A DNA stretch of 64,000 bases, from NCBI GenBank assembly GCA_003963075.1, contig RXJV01000085.1:1-64000 (forward strand). The letters run 5' to 3'. The DNA is from Burkholderiales bacterium. Lineage in GTDB: Bacteria > Pseudomonadota > Gammaproteobacteria > Burkholderiales > Burkholderiaceae_C. The notes under the pieces were generated by a model. That model was not told the origin of the DNA. It made no database searches and saw only the letters and a program-made list of their open reading frames with translations. The position numbers and the translations under genes are program-made. Positions 54,486 through 63,435 of this stretch are shown in pieces; position 1 is the first letter of the stretch, and each line of letters begins with the position of its first letter.

Positions 54486-55367
54486 TCAGCCCGGCTTGGC
54501 GCGCCCTTCGAGCAAGGGTCGAATCAGCAACAGCATCAGTTGCTGGATGGGGTTGGCGTTGCCAAAAGGGCGCCACGTGAACTTGATGCGCTGGTGGAAG
54601 GCATCAAACTGCATCGCCCACGGCGCAGCCCTCAACTTGCCGCGACCGAGCACGACTTTCAAGACCGACACCCCCATGACACCGGCGCAGAGGTCACAGG
54701 ACATCATCGTGGAAGGTCCGCGTCGCTCCTGGAAATTCACTGCGGTCGGCTCGACAAGATAATCACGCTGCAACATGGCCGGAGACAACCCAGCGATGAA
54801 TCTTGCATATTGTTCGTTCTCTGCGCGGCCCTCTACGCGAAAGTACTGCTCAAAACTAACACCGCCAGGCTTGAAGTACATCAGCGACACGCCCATTCCC
54901 AAAGGCGCTGCGGTCAACGATGGAATGCCCAGTTGGTCGCAGACGCGAAACAGCATGCGCCTGGCAGGCAGCGCGAAGAAGTCAATGCCATCGACATAGA
55001 CATTCACATCGTGCAAAAAATCGGCGACGTTCGATTCGGTGACACCCTCCGGAAATAACCTGATGTCAACCTCGGGATTGATGTCCCGCGCCATGTCAGC
55101 CAATACTTGAGCCTTGGGTCGACCGACAGTCGACATGAATGCGCCGACTTGGCGATTCATGTTGTGAACCCCGAATTCGTCGAAGTCCGCAATATTGAAA
55201 CGACTAATCCCGAGCCGACACAGGGTCAAAAGATGCGCACCACCGACGCCGCCGAGCCCCGCAATCGCCACACGCGAGGAGCGAAGTTTTTCCTGTTCAG
55301 CCCGTGTCACCCAGCCGATGTTCCGGGAAAATGCTTGCCCGTAGTCGAAGGTCGCCGCTTGATTCAA
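54486..55367 (-). CDS. ThiF/MoeB/E1-like adenylyltransferase-fold protein
   Basis: A 293-aa E1-like protein. The nucleotide-binding VAIAGLGGVGGAHLLTLCRL lies near residue 33, ISRFNIADFDEFGVHNMNRQ near 53 (with the Arg/Asn/Asp residues for ATP and the carboxyl tail) and DINPEVDIRLFPEG near 95. SCDLCAGVMG near 222 contains a CxxC. These proteins adenylate a C-terminal Gly-Gly of a sulfur carrier or ubiquitin-like partner; no such partner gene is evident nearby. It is divergent from a nitroreductase-like gene, and ThiF plus nitroreductase fused together is known from mycobacterial MoeY-like proteins. Confidence 0.82.
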   Translation of the reverse strand: MNQAATFDYGQAFSRNIGWVTRAEQEKLRSSRVAIAGLGGVGGAHLLTLCRLGISRFNIADFDEFGVHNMNRQVGAFMSTVGRPKAQVLADMARDINPEVDIRLFPEGVTESNVADFLHDVNVYVDGIDFFALPARRMLFRVCDQLGIPSLTAAPLGMGVSLMYFKPGGVSFEQYFRVEGRAENEQYARFIAGLSPAMLQRDYLVEPTAVNFQERRGPSTMMSCDLCAGVMGVSVLKVVLGRGKLRAAPWAMQFDAFHQRIKFTWRPFGNANPIQQLMLLLIRPLLEGRAKPG

Positions 55368-55483
55368 GATTCCCCCTGTTGGCCAACCGAAACCATCATG
55401 ATGTCAGCACCGGGGGCTGACGCATGCACCGACCACATCGCCGCGTCGCGGCCATCCCGCAACTAAGAAAGGCCGCTAAAAGC

Positions 55484-56566
55484 ATGGATTCGCGAGCAGT
55501 CATCGAGCAGATCCTTGATTTTGCACGATGGGCGCCCAGCGGCGACAACACGCAGCCCTGGCGATTCGAAATCATCGCGCCCAATCATGTCGCCGTCCAT
55601 GGCTTCGACACCCGTGACCACTGCGTGTATGACCTGGACGGCCACCCCAGCCAGATTGCCCTTGGCGCACTGATCGAAACCGCAGCGATCGCCGCGAGCC
55701 ATCACGGGCTTCGCACCTTCGCCCGGCGCCGACCGGATTCCCCCGAACACCGCCCGGTGTTCGACCTGGAGTTCGTCGCCGATGCTGGGCTCGCCCCCGA
55801 TCCGCTGCAGGCCGTCGTCAAGACGCGCAGCGTCCAACGCCGTCCGATGCAAACCCAGCCACTGTCTGCCGCGCAAAAGCAAGCGCTCGAAGCAGCCATC
55901 GGCGCTGATTACGCCGTCGACTGGCTCGAAAGTACGGCCGACCGGCTCAAGGTCGCGAAGATGCTGTTCCACTCGGCGAAGATTCGACTGACCATCCCTG
56001 AGGCGTATCGGGTCCACAAGGACATCATCGAATGGCGCGCGCAGTTCAGTGAAGACCGCGTCCCCGACCAGGCGCTTGGAACGGATCCAATGACCACCCG
56101 ACTGATGCAGTTTGTGATGCAGAGCTGGGGCCGCGTCGAGACGTTCAACCGCTTCTTTGCCGGCACCTGGGCACCGCGCATCCAGCTCGACTTCATTCCC
56201 GGCGTGGCATGTGCGGCGCACTTCCTGTTGCTGGCCAAAACTCCGGCGAGGACGATCGATGACTATGTGGCCGCCGGCCGCGCCATCCAGCGCTTCTGGC
56301 TGACCGCGACTCAGCAGGGGCTGCAGCTGCAGCCCGAGGTCACTCCGCTGGTGTTCACTCGGTACGCCCGCGAGAAGGTCGCATTTTCGAGCAAGAGCGG
56401 CGCGCAACAGATGGCGCAGGACCTCGACGAGCGCTTCACCCATGCGGTCGGCGCGCATGCGGCCGCCCATGCCGTCTTCATGGGCCGAGTGGGCGTGGGT
56501 CGACAGCCGACTTCGCGGTCCCTGCGACGACCGCTGGCGCGCCTGCTGTCCCTGGAGGCGAAGTGA
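55484..56566 (+). CDS. Nitroreductase-fold flavoprotein, MoeY-like
   Basis: A 360-aa protein from ATG 55484. The N-terminal ILDFARWAPSGDNTQPWRFE (residues about 8-27) is the FMN-binding block, and HPSQIALGALIETAAIAASH near 50 the following helix. A second half repeats the fold with RAIQRFWLTATQQGLQLQPE near 268. At 360 aa it is longer than single-domain nitroreductases and looks like a pseudodimeric form. Its stop overlaps the GT1 start (GTGA). Partner of the divergent ThiF-like gene (inference); substrate unknown. Confidence 0.8.
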   Translation: MDSRAVIEQILDFARWAPSGDNTQPWRFEIIAPNHVAVHGFDTRDHCVYDLDGHPSQIALGALIETAAIAASHHGLRTFARRRPDSPEHRPVFDLEFVADAGLAPDPLQAVVKTRSVQRRPMQTQPLSAAQKQALEAAIGADYAVDWLESTADRLKVAKMLFHSAKIRLTIPEAYRVHKDIIEWRAQFSEDRVPDQALGTDPMTTRLMQFVMQSWGRVETFNRFFAGTWAPRIQLDFIPGVACAAHFLLLAKTPARTIDDYVAAGRAIQRFWLTATQQGLQLQPEVTPLVFTRYAREKVAFSSKSGAQQMAQDLDERFTHAVGAHAAAHAVFMGRVGVGRQPTSRSLRRPLARLLSLEAK

Positions 56567-57789
56567 CGCCCCGGCCGCTACGGATTGCACTCTTTGCTGA
56601 AGCGGTGACGCTGGCCCATGTGGCCCGCCCACTCGCACTCGCACGGGCAATTGCACCCGACGGCCATGAGCTGCTGCTGGCATGCGATCCGCGCTACTCC
56701 GGGTTCACAGCCGACGGCCCCTGGGAATCCTGGCCGCTACGCAGCATCCCCAGTGCCGACTTCAACAAGGCACTCGCACAGGGGAAACCGGTCTACGACT
56801 TCGACACGCTGGATGGCTATGTCACCGAGGACCTCCGCGTGATCGAGGCTTTCCAGCCTGACCTCGTCATCGGCGACTTTCGGCTCTCTTTGTCGGTCAG
56901 CGCGCGCTTGGCGGGCGTGCCCTACATGGCCATCTCCAATGCCTACTGGACGCCCCACTACCAGGGTGGCTACGCCTTGCCGGTGATTCCGCTGAGCCGA
57001 GCGCTTCCATTGCCGTTGGCCTCTGCACTGTTTCACACCTTCAGTCCGCTTGCATTCATCCCGCATTGCCAGCCCCTGAACCGCCTGCGCAGCAAACACA
57101 AGCTTGCGCCGCTCGGCTACAACCTCAGAAGGATTTATGCCGACGCAGATCATCTGCTGATCCCAGACCTGGCGGGGCTTTACCCGCTCGGTGAGTCGAA
57201 CGGCAGCTACAGCCATATTGGGCCCCTGCTCTGGTCTCCGGACACTCCACAGCCGAGCTGGTGGCAAGACCCGGACCACGAGCCGCTGGGAACGGTGTAC
57301 GTCACGCTGGGCAGCTCCGGCGATCCCTCGCTGCTGCCGCAAATCCTCGACGCCTTGGCGAACTTGCCCGTCCGCGTCATCGCATCGACGGCAGGAGCAC
57401 CCGCGCCACAACACCTGCCCGCCAACGCTCGCGTGGCAAGCTATCTGCCCGGCGATGCAGCCGCGAAGCGTTCGCGCTTGGTGATCTGCAATGGTGGCAG
57501 CCTCACCACCCAGCAGGCTTTGGCTGCCGGCATCCCCATACTCGGCATCGCCAGCAATATGGATCAATTCCTGAATATGGGCCCAATCGAGACCGCCGGT
57601 GCCGGCCTCACGCTTCGGGCCGACCGCCTGACCCGCCGCGCGATCGGCTCGGCCGCCGAATCGCTGTTGCGCTCAGACAATGCATGCGCTTCAGCGCAAC
57701 GACTTCAACCGCCGCTACTGGCGGCCGCCGGCCAGGTCCGCAATGCCTTCCGCCGCGCAGCGGAGCAGTTGACCGACCTCCGAACCTGA
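56563..57789 (+). CDS. GT1-family glycosyltransferase (MGT/UGT-like)
   Basis: A 408-aa GT-B enzyme. RIALFAEAVTLAHVARPLAL at the N-terminus, PDLVIGDFRLSLSVSARLAG near residue 105, VYVTLGSSGDPSLLPQILDA near 247 and ICNGGSLTTQQALAAGIPIL near 308, where the usual His of the PSPG-type motif is Asn, and ASNMDQFLNM near 330. It would transfer a sugar from a nucleotide donor, possibly to a small lipophilic acceptor rather than to the polymer. GTG 56563 is the start, overlapping the nitroreductase-like stop. Confidence 0.82.
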   Translation: MTPRPLRIALFAEAVTLAHVARPLALARAIAPDGHELLLACDPRYSGFTADGPWESWPLRSIPSADFNKALAQGKPVYDFDTLDGYVTEDLRVIEAFQPDLVIGDFRLSLSVSARLAGVPYMAISNAYWTPHYQGGYALPVIPLSRALPLPLASALFHTFSPLAFIPHCQPLNRLRSKHKLAPLGYNLRRIYADADHLLIPDLAGLYPLGESNGSYSHIGPLLWSPDTPQPSWWQDPDHEPLGTVYVTLGSSGDPSLLPQILDALANLPVRVIASTAGAPAPQHLPANARVASYLPGDAAAKRSRLVICNGGSLTTQQALAAGIPILGIASNMDQFLNMGPIETAGAGLTLRADRLTRRAIGSAAESLLRSDNACASAQRLQPPLLAAAGQVRNAFRRAAEQLTDLRT

Positions 57790-57866
57790 AGACACTGCAC
57801 GCTAAATAGCAGCCACACTTCCCACGCTCGGCCGAGTGAGACACCAATCGGCGCCACCGATTGACG

Positions 57867-57896
57867 AAAAAAAAACGGGCCTGACGGCCCGTTTTT
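57867..57896. terminator. Bidirectional intrinsic terminator
   Basis: ACGGGCC (57875-57881) pairs with GGCCCGT (57886-57892) around TGAC, flanked by an A run on the left and TTTTT on the right. It therefore works in both directions, ending the plus-strand nitroreductase/GT1 unit and the minus-strand PEP-CTERM gene (stop at 57914). Confidence 0.9.
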
Positions 57897-57913
57897 GCGT
57901 TGCGGCTGATCGC

Positions 57914-58978
57914 TTATTGCTTGCGGCTGCGACGCTTGCTGGCGAAGCCCAGGCCACCCAGGGCCAGACCGACCAGAGCGACCGAGCCAGGCTCAGGAAT
58001 CGCCAGACGATCAACGCTGGTCGTGGTGGTTGCCTGCAGAGACAGGGAGTACAGACCCGAGCTCAGATTCGAGATCAGCAGACCGAAGTTCTTGAACGAG
58101 CCGAAGTTTTGGCTGAAGCTGTCCGGGTTGGACGAGCGCGAGTCGGTCACGTTCAGGTTGCCTTCGTTGGCGATCACCGAGCAGGAGGAACCTGCAATGC
58201 CGCCGCCGCTGAACTGGCAAGCTTGGCTGGTGCCGCTACCGTCCGGGCTCCAGGTCCAGCTCTGGTTCGTGCCGTTCTTGGAGAGGCTGAACGTGACGTT
58301 CGAACCTGCCGACGACGTGTAGAGACCGTTGAACAGATCGGCAATGGCGCCGTTCAGGGTCAGCAGCGAGGCAAAGCTGATGTCGACGTCGGCCTTGACG
58401 CCGCCTTGGATCACCAGATTGGTCACCAGGGTCGTGGTGGACTTGACTTCCGTGTTCGCGGTGGCCGAACCGTTGGTGTTCAGCAGCGATTCAGCGATCT
58501 GGACGGTGTTGGTCTTGCCGCCTTGAACCAGCTTCGCCGTTTTGACCTGCGAATCAGCGTTGCTGTAGCTCTTTACAGGATCAGCACCGAGCACACCAAA
58601 GTTGTTGTCAGCACGAGCAGCCGTCAGACCCGGGGCGTTGGCAACCAGGGCATCGAGCACCGGCGACGCGGTGTTGCAAGTGGTGTAGACCGGACCGGCC
58701 GACGGCAGCACGTTACCCTTGCAGCCGCTGGCTTGTGCGTCGATCCAGGTGGAGCCACCGGTCGGCTGGAACTTGGCGGTGTTCGTCAGATTGAACTGGT
58801 AGTTCGAAGCGGCGCTGATGTCCACCTTCGTACCCGCAGCAAAAACGCTGACGTCGAGATCCTTGATCTCGAGCTTGGACACGGAGTAGACATAGGCGTT
58901 GGCCGGGGCGGACGCGACGAGCGCTGCGAACACGCCTGCCACCGCTGCGACTGCCTTGAGCTTGTAAGACTTGGTCAT
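57914..58978 (-). CDS. PEP-CTERM sorting-domain protein, probable XrtA substrate
   Basis: A 354-aa secreted protein. The signal peptide (VAAVAGVFAALVASAPANA) precedes a 290-residue region rich in Ser, Thr, Asn and Gly with four Cys. The C-terminal sorting signal is intact: IPEP near residue 327, then the hydrophobic helix SVALVGLALGGLGFA and a basic tail KRRSRKQ. No enzymatic domain is recognised. The promoter is sigma-54-like and the neighbour is prsT. The many Ser/Thr/Asn residues could be glycosylation sites. AAGGA lies 8 nt before ATG 58978. Confidence 0.93.
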   Translation of the reverse strand: MTKSYKLKAVAAVAGVFAALVASAPANAYVYSVSKLEIKDLDVSVFAAGTKVDISAASNYQFNLTNTAKFQPTGGSTWIDAQASGCKGNVLPSAGPVYTTCNTASPVLDALVANAPGLTAARADNNFGVLGADPVKSYSNADSQVKTAKLVQGGKTNTVQIAESLLNTNGSATANTEVKSTTTLVTNLVIQGGVKADVDISFASLLTLNGAIADLFNGLYTSSAGSNVTFSLSKNGTNQSWTWSPDGSGTSQACQFSGGGIAGSSCSVIANEGNLNVTDSRSSNPDSFSQNFGSFKNFGLLISNLSSGLYSLSLQATTTTSVDRLAIPEPGSVALVGLALGGLGFASKRRSRKQ

Positions 58979-59033
58979 GGTTAGATTCCTTGGCTAAGTC
59001 GAGGCAGAAGAGCCCCTGACACAGAGCACAATA

Positions 59034-59049
59034 AGCACGCACCGTGCCA
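59034..59049 (-). promoter_or_regulatory. Sigma-54 promoter of the PEP-CTERM gene
   Basis: The minus strand reads TGGCACGGTGCGTGCT. The -24 element TGGCACG is perfect and GG-N10-GC spacing is exact; the -12 element is GTGCT against TTGCW. Transcription would start near 59022, giving a leader of about 44 nt. It requires RpoN and a bacterial enhancer-binding protein, such as PrsR of XrtA systems, not present in the window. Confidence 0.8.
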
Positions 59050-59056
59050 GAACACT

Positions 59057-59069
59057 CAAGCCCTTGATT
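59057..59069 (-). promoter_or_regulatory. IHF-consensus site beside the sigma-54 promoter
   Basis: The minus strand reads AATCAAGGGCTTG, a complete match to WATCAANNNNTTR, and lies 8 bp upstream of the -24 element. The same bases form the near-palindrome TCAAG-CC-CTTGA (59056-59067). An A/T-rich stretch (59068-59090) flanks it. IHF bending or a regulator binding the palindrome are both possible; the site is closer to -24 than most known IHF sites. Confidence 0.4.
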
Positions 59070-59135
59070 TAAAAAGATTTTTTCTTCAGGCGACCAATCC
59101 GGCGCGGTGCAATGGAAAGAATTCCGACACCGTGC

Positions 59136-61916
59136 TCAGAGCGTCTGGAGCAACCGGGCGACTTCGGCCTGCCCCGGGAATGCGTCGCCCGCCTTCTGCA
59201 GGGCCTCGAGCTCGACGCGCGCTGCCTGCTTGTCGCCCGACTGAACCAGGAGCTTCGCCAGATTGAATCGGAGCAATTGATTGCCGGGCTCGAGTTTCAG
59301 CGCGCGCCGTTCCACCTCCACGGCCTGAGGCCATTGTTTTTCAAGCGCGAGCGCTGAGGCCAAGGTATCGAGAACGCCCGCAGCGTCCGGCTGAAGTTTG
59401 AGCGCCTGCTCGGCAAGCTGAACTCCCCCCGGCTTGCCGGTTTGCACGAGGATGTGCGCAACGTTGTTGAGCGCCGCAGCATTGTCTGGCTCTAACGCCA
59501 AGACCTTGCGGAACTGCTGTTCGGCCACCTCAAACTGCCGCGCTGACAAAGCCACATCGCCAAGGTAGGCGATAAAAGACGCGTCCCTCGGGTGCCCAGC
59601 AGTCCATTCGACGGCGAATCGATCAGCGTCAGCTTTTTTACCTGCCACGACAAGTGTTCTGTGCAACTTGATGGCGAAAATGCTGACCGGCGCCTTTTTC
59701 AGCGCGCGTCGATAGACATCAGCCGCGGCACCGGCATTGCCCCGCCCCAATTCAAGCTCGGCTTCCATGTCGTGGCCGACAGTTTCACTGGTGCGTTGAG
59801 ACTGCACCGTCCTGGCAATTGCAATCGCCTCTTCGGGCTTACCACGATTCACCGCAATCCGTGCCAACGCCTGCTGGGCCTGCAGATAATCTGGCACCAA
59901 GGCCAAAGCACGGCGCAAATTCTGCTCAGCGAGATTCACCTTGTTTGCGCTGAGCTGGAGAGACGCCAGGCGCATGAAGGCTCGAGGCGATTTTGGTTCC
60001 ACGCCAGCCAATTTGGAGAAGGCCGCCATGGCCTGCTCCGGCACACCAGCCCTTGCCTCTGACCGCCCGAGTGCATCGAGCAAGTCTGGATGATCCGGCA
60101 GCGCTGCAATCGCATCACGAGCAGCCGATTGGGCGGCACGCGAGTTACCGTCCGCAAGATGCAACTCGATCAGCATCAAGCGCGGCTCAGCCTCGGCCGG
60201 GTGGAGCCGAATTGCCTGGGACAGCAGTTCAACCACTTCGCTTTTAGCACCGCCCTCTGCGGTTTTCAACCGCGCAAGTTCCAGCAGTGACTGGAGGTTG
60301 TTGGGATCGATCTTCAAAACCGCCTCGAACCGTCCACGAGCCGCGCTGATATTTTTTTCCTTGATGTCCAGGGATGCCAATCCTTCGACGGCCGGCACAA
60401 AAACCGGGTCAATCGCCAGCGCCGCTTCATAACTCTTTCGAGCGCTCGGAAGATCATCCCTAAGCACGTAAACCTTCGCCCGAAGGTTATGAGGCAAAGG
60501 ATTCTTGGGAAGCTTCTGCTCCAGGGTATCCAGAGACTTCAACGCCGCATCGAAATCCTTTTGCAACAGCTGCACGCTGGTCAATGCGAGGTCCGCACTT
60601 GTGCCTTTGTCCGTTTGAGCGATCTTCTGCAGCGCAGCGACGGTGCTCGCGTAGCCAGACCGTTTTTGATCGGCAAGTGCGAGCTTCACCGCATTGGCTG
60701 GGTCGGAGGGATCCAGCGAGGCGGCCGCCGCAAAGCTGCTCCGAGATCGCTCCAAATCCCCAAGCGCCAGGTAGGCTTCGCCGGCCAACGCGTGCGCCGC
60801 CGGCACGTTGCCGGCGGCGACGACGGGCTGAAGCGTAGCCACGGCCTTCGCCGCTTGACCCATGCGGATCTCGGTCTGCGCCAACAGCAGTCGAACTGGC
60901 AAGCGGTCCGGCTGCACGGACAGCGCCTTGCTGAACGAGCGCTCGGCCTTCAGCAGAGAACCATTGGCCAGCTGAATTGAACCCGCCAGTTCGAGAATTG
61001 GAACCGCATCGCTGCCGGTTTTCTGGGCAGCTTCGATCGCTGCGCCAGCCTTCTTCAAATCACCGTTTGCAAAGGCAAGTCGGGCCTCAAGGTAATTCGT
61101 CAGCACAGCGTTGCGCGATACCTTGCGGAAGGCAGCGAGCTGCTCCGCCGCGTCCTTGAATTCGCGCTGGTTGATCAACGCTTCGATCAGCGCCGACTGG
61201 GCTGCCGTGTGGCTCGGTCGAATTGAAACCGCTTTTTTGAATGCTTCGATGGCTCCCGCTCTGTCCTGTTTCAGCAGAATGAGAAGCTCACCTTTTTGAA
61301 ACCAAGCCTGGGGATCTTGCGGCGCCAAAGAAAGCACCTTGTCGGTCAACCGGAGGGCGTCATCAGTGCGTCGCTCAAAACCGGCGAATCGCGCCTTCAA
61401 CAGCAAGGCCGATGGATAGTCCGCAACCTGGGCAAGGCCAGCATCAATTTCGCGATTCGCCTCCGCGAACTTGTTGAGGGATGCGTACGCGGTCGCCACC
61501 GAGGTTTTCAAATCGGCGATGGCCCGCGCGTCGCTCAACTTGGCATTCGCGAATTCATCGATCACTGGCTGATATTGTTCGGCGGCAAGCATCGCCCGGG
61601 CCAATTCGCTGCGCGTCTCATCCGGCGCATAGCCCAGCTGCTGCGCTTTTCTGAGCTCGACGATCGCTGCCGCCGGATCGCCCGACTCCAAAAATATCTT
61701 CCCCAACAGAAATCTGCCGCGCGGCAATTCCTGATTCTGGCTGAGCGCATCCTTGACCTGGATGACCGCCGCCTTGATATCCCCTTTCTTGAGATAGCCG
61801 TCGGCCGACTCGATCAAATCGGCCGGCGCCTTGGTGTTGCAAGCCGAAATTGCCATGCTCATGACGAGCAAAGGCAAAATCCTGTGCCTCCCAACCAATC
61901 CATTGACTTTTTTCAC
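59136..61916 (-). CDS. prsT: PrsT, XrtA/PEP-CTERM-system TPR-repeat lipoprotein
   Basis: A 926-aa TPR protein of the TIGR02917 type. GTG 61916 follows a good SD (GAGGGAG) and gives a lipoprotein signal ending AISAC. At least 20 TPR-like helix pairs follow (for example YLKKGDIKAAVIQVKDALSQ near residue 42, RSELARAMLAAEQYQPVID, QLANGSLLKAERSFSKALSV and RNLRRAL-type repeats). The ATG at 62030 would add 38 residues with no SD support. It is probably an envelope scaffold linking glycan and PEP-CTERM proteins. No sigma-54 site was found upstream. Confidence 0.92.
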   Translation of the reverse strand: MKKVNGLVGRHRILPLLVMSMAISACNTKAPADLIESADGYLKKGDIKAAVIQVKDALSQNQELPRGRFLLGKIFLESGDPAAAIVELRKAQQLGYAPDETRSELARAMLAAEQYQPVIDEFANAKLSDARAIADLKTSVATAYASLNKFAEANREIDAGLAQVADYPSALLLKARFAGFERRTDDALRLTDKVLSLAPQDPQAWFQKGELLILLKQDRAGAIEAFKKAVSIRPSHTAAQSALIEALINQREFKDAAEQLAAFRKVSRNAVLTNYLEARLAFANGDLKKAGAAIEAAQKTGSDAVPILELAGSIQLANGSLLKAERSFSKALSVQPDRLPVRLLLAQTEIRMGQAAKAVATLQPVVAAGNVPAAHALAGEAYLALGDLERSRSSFAAAASLDPSDPANAVKLALADQKRSGYASTVAALQKIAQTDKGTSADLALTSVQLLQKDFDAALKSLDTLEQKLPKNPLPHNLRAKVYVLRDDLPSARKSYEAALAIDPVFVPAVEGLASLDIKEKNISAARGRFEAVLKIDPNNLQSLLELARLKTAEGGAKSEVVELLSQAIRLHPAEAEPRLMLIELHLADGNSRAAQSAARDAIAALPDHPDLLDALGRSEARAGVPEQAMAAFSKLAGVEPKSPRAFMRLASLQLSANKVNLAEQNLRRALALVPDYLQAQQALARIAVNRGKPEEAIAIARTVQSQRTSETVGHDMEAELELGRGNAGAAADVYRRALKKAPVSIFAIKLHRTLVVAGKKADADRFAVEWTAGHPRDASFIAYLGDVALSARQFEVAEQQFRKVLALEPDNAAALNNVAHILVQTGKPGGVQLAEQALKLQPDAAGVLDTLASALALEKQWPQAVEVERRALKLEPGNQLLRFNLAKLLVQSGDKQAARVELEALQKAGDAFPGQAEVARLLQTL

Positions 61917-62415
61917 ACCCACTCCCTCTTGTTCAATCAGCACGGCCAAAAACCGCATGTTGAGAATCTGCAAAAATTCAAACGACAGGCAGCGCTGCAA
62001 AAAGTTGCAAAAACGCCTGCTCGCCCACAATACAACTTATTGTTCAAACGGCTCACCTAAAATCGGTCTCGATGAGCCAACTCCGAGCTCTGGCAGGTTT
62101 CGGCAGCGCAACGATGCACGCCGAGGGCATCCCATCGTCGCTGCCGGTGGCGCGGTGCAAGGCCTGATCGAAGGATCGCCACTGTCGCTCGGCACAAGGT
62201 TTGTAATGTCAAGTGCCGCGTGGTCGAGCACCGAACCGCCACAGCTGGCGAGGTTGGCGATCGCATCCGCACGAAGCACACCCCCGCCAGGCGCCGACAA
62301 CGGGCTCCGCGCCCGAGTCGAGCCGACGCGCGCCCGCCGCTGGCTAGAAGGTTCGGCTCGATGGCAGAAACGATGCTGAAGAGGCCCCTGAAAACCGAAT
62401 TGCATAGCTCGATGA

Positions 62416-62508
62416 TCAAGCGGCAGAGTTGCGCTGCGCCGCCAACCAGCGGTGTTCAAACTGCATCGGGCCGAATTTGCCCAGCGCCGAATGTAGTCGC
62501 GAATGGTT
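62416..62508 (-). pseudogene. Fragment of an IS3-family transposase (orfB C-terminus)
   Basis: The minus strand encodes NHSRLHSALGKFGPMQFEHR followed by WLAAQRNSAA and a stop at 62416. This is the conserved C-terminal end of IS3-family transposase (NH-xx-RxHSxLGxxSPxxFE). Only about 30 codons remain; the rest of the transposase and the other IS end are missing. The rest of the interval 61917-62767, from the prsT start to the DUF1993 stop, contains nothing else I recognise. Confidence 0.75.
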
Positions 62509-62767
62509 GCTGGGGGCGCTGGAGTCCTTCACGGCCGGCCATGCCAGCGTGTGATTGGCCCGAACTCCTGCGCCGAGGCGATGCCCGCGCCCGCAGCGCC
62601 CCTGCGCGACCCACATCGAAGTTTTTCGGCGATATCGCACCGCGGTCCCAGGCCTGCCTCTTCGCTCAAAGCTTTGCTGCTTGGCGGCATTCTCCCGAGC
62701 GGAGCCAGTCACTCCCGCGCTCGAACGAAGCTTTACGTTTGCTGCAGCGGCCGCGCCGCAGAGCGGA

Positions 62768-63277
62768 TCAGGCGCCCAGATAGTCAGCCTTGCCGAGTGG
62801 CACGCCCGCGTGGCGCAGCAGCGCGTAGGTCGTCGTGGCATGGAAATAGAAGTTGGGCTGGGCGAAATGGCGCAGATAGTTCAGGCCGTCGAAACGCAAG
62901 GGCTCGCCCGCGCGGCGCGGGATGGTGATCTCGCGGGCCTCGCTGCCCTCGAAGGCTGCGGCCGGCACCGACAGCACGTAGTCGCGCGTCTTGCGCAGGC
63001 GCTCCGCCAGTTCGTCCAGCGTGGCCTCGTTGTCGTCGAACTTCGGTGCCTCCTGGCCGGCCAGGCGAGCCACGCAGCCCTTGGCGGCGTCGCTGCAGAT
63101 CTGGATCTGCTTGGCGAAGGGCAGCATGTCGGGTGCCAGCCGCAACGTCAGGTAGACGTCGGTTGAGAAGTGCCTGGCTTCGGCATGGGCCTTGGCGGCC
63201 TCCAGCCAGTTCAGCATATTGCCCAGCATCTTGGCAAAGACCGGGGCGCTGGCGGCGTGCATCGAAAGCGTGGACAT
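62768..63277 (-). CDS. DUF1993 domain protein
   Basis: A 169-aa all-helical protein of unknown function: the N-terminal MLGNMLNWLEAAKAHAEARH, RLAPDMLPFAKQIQICSDAA near residue 46, KFDDNEATLDELAERLRKTR near 78 and a C-terminal NYLRHFAQPNFYFHATTTYA with His residues near 147. The blocks match DUF1993/DinB-like proteins of proteobacteria. Metal binding through the His residues is possible. It is not part of the polysaccharide locus. Confidence 0.85.
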   Translation of the reverse strand: MSTLSMHAASAPVFAKMLGNMLNWLEAAKAHAEARHFSTDVYLTLRLAPDMLPFAKQIQICSDAAKGCVARLAGQEAPKFDDNEATLDELAERLRKTRDYVLSVPAAAFEGSEAREITIPRRAGEPLRFDGLNYLRHFAQPNFYFHATTTYALLRHAGVPLGKADYLGA

Positions 63278-63435
63278 CGGGGGGTCTCCTGTGCGGGAAA
63301 ACTATCGTAGCCAGCCGGGCCTGGCGCCGAATCACGCCGGGGCAAAATGCCGCAAAACATGAAGCGCTCTTGCTCGACCCGTTCGCTGCCTCCCACCATG
63401 CGGCGCTCGTGTGTTCAGCCGCTCGGGCTCCGAAC

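Noticed and set aside
61917-62100. Sigma-54 promoter upstream of prsT
   Set aside because: I searched for GG-N10-GC on the minus strand and found no match with supporting flanks.
62037-62459. Minus-strand frame upstream of prsT
   Set aside because: Composition is not protein-like, it runs through the IS remnant end, and no ribosome site is present.
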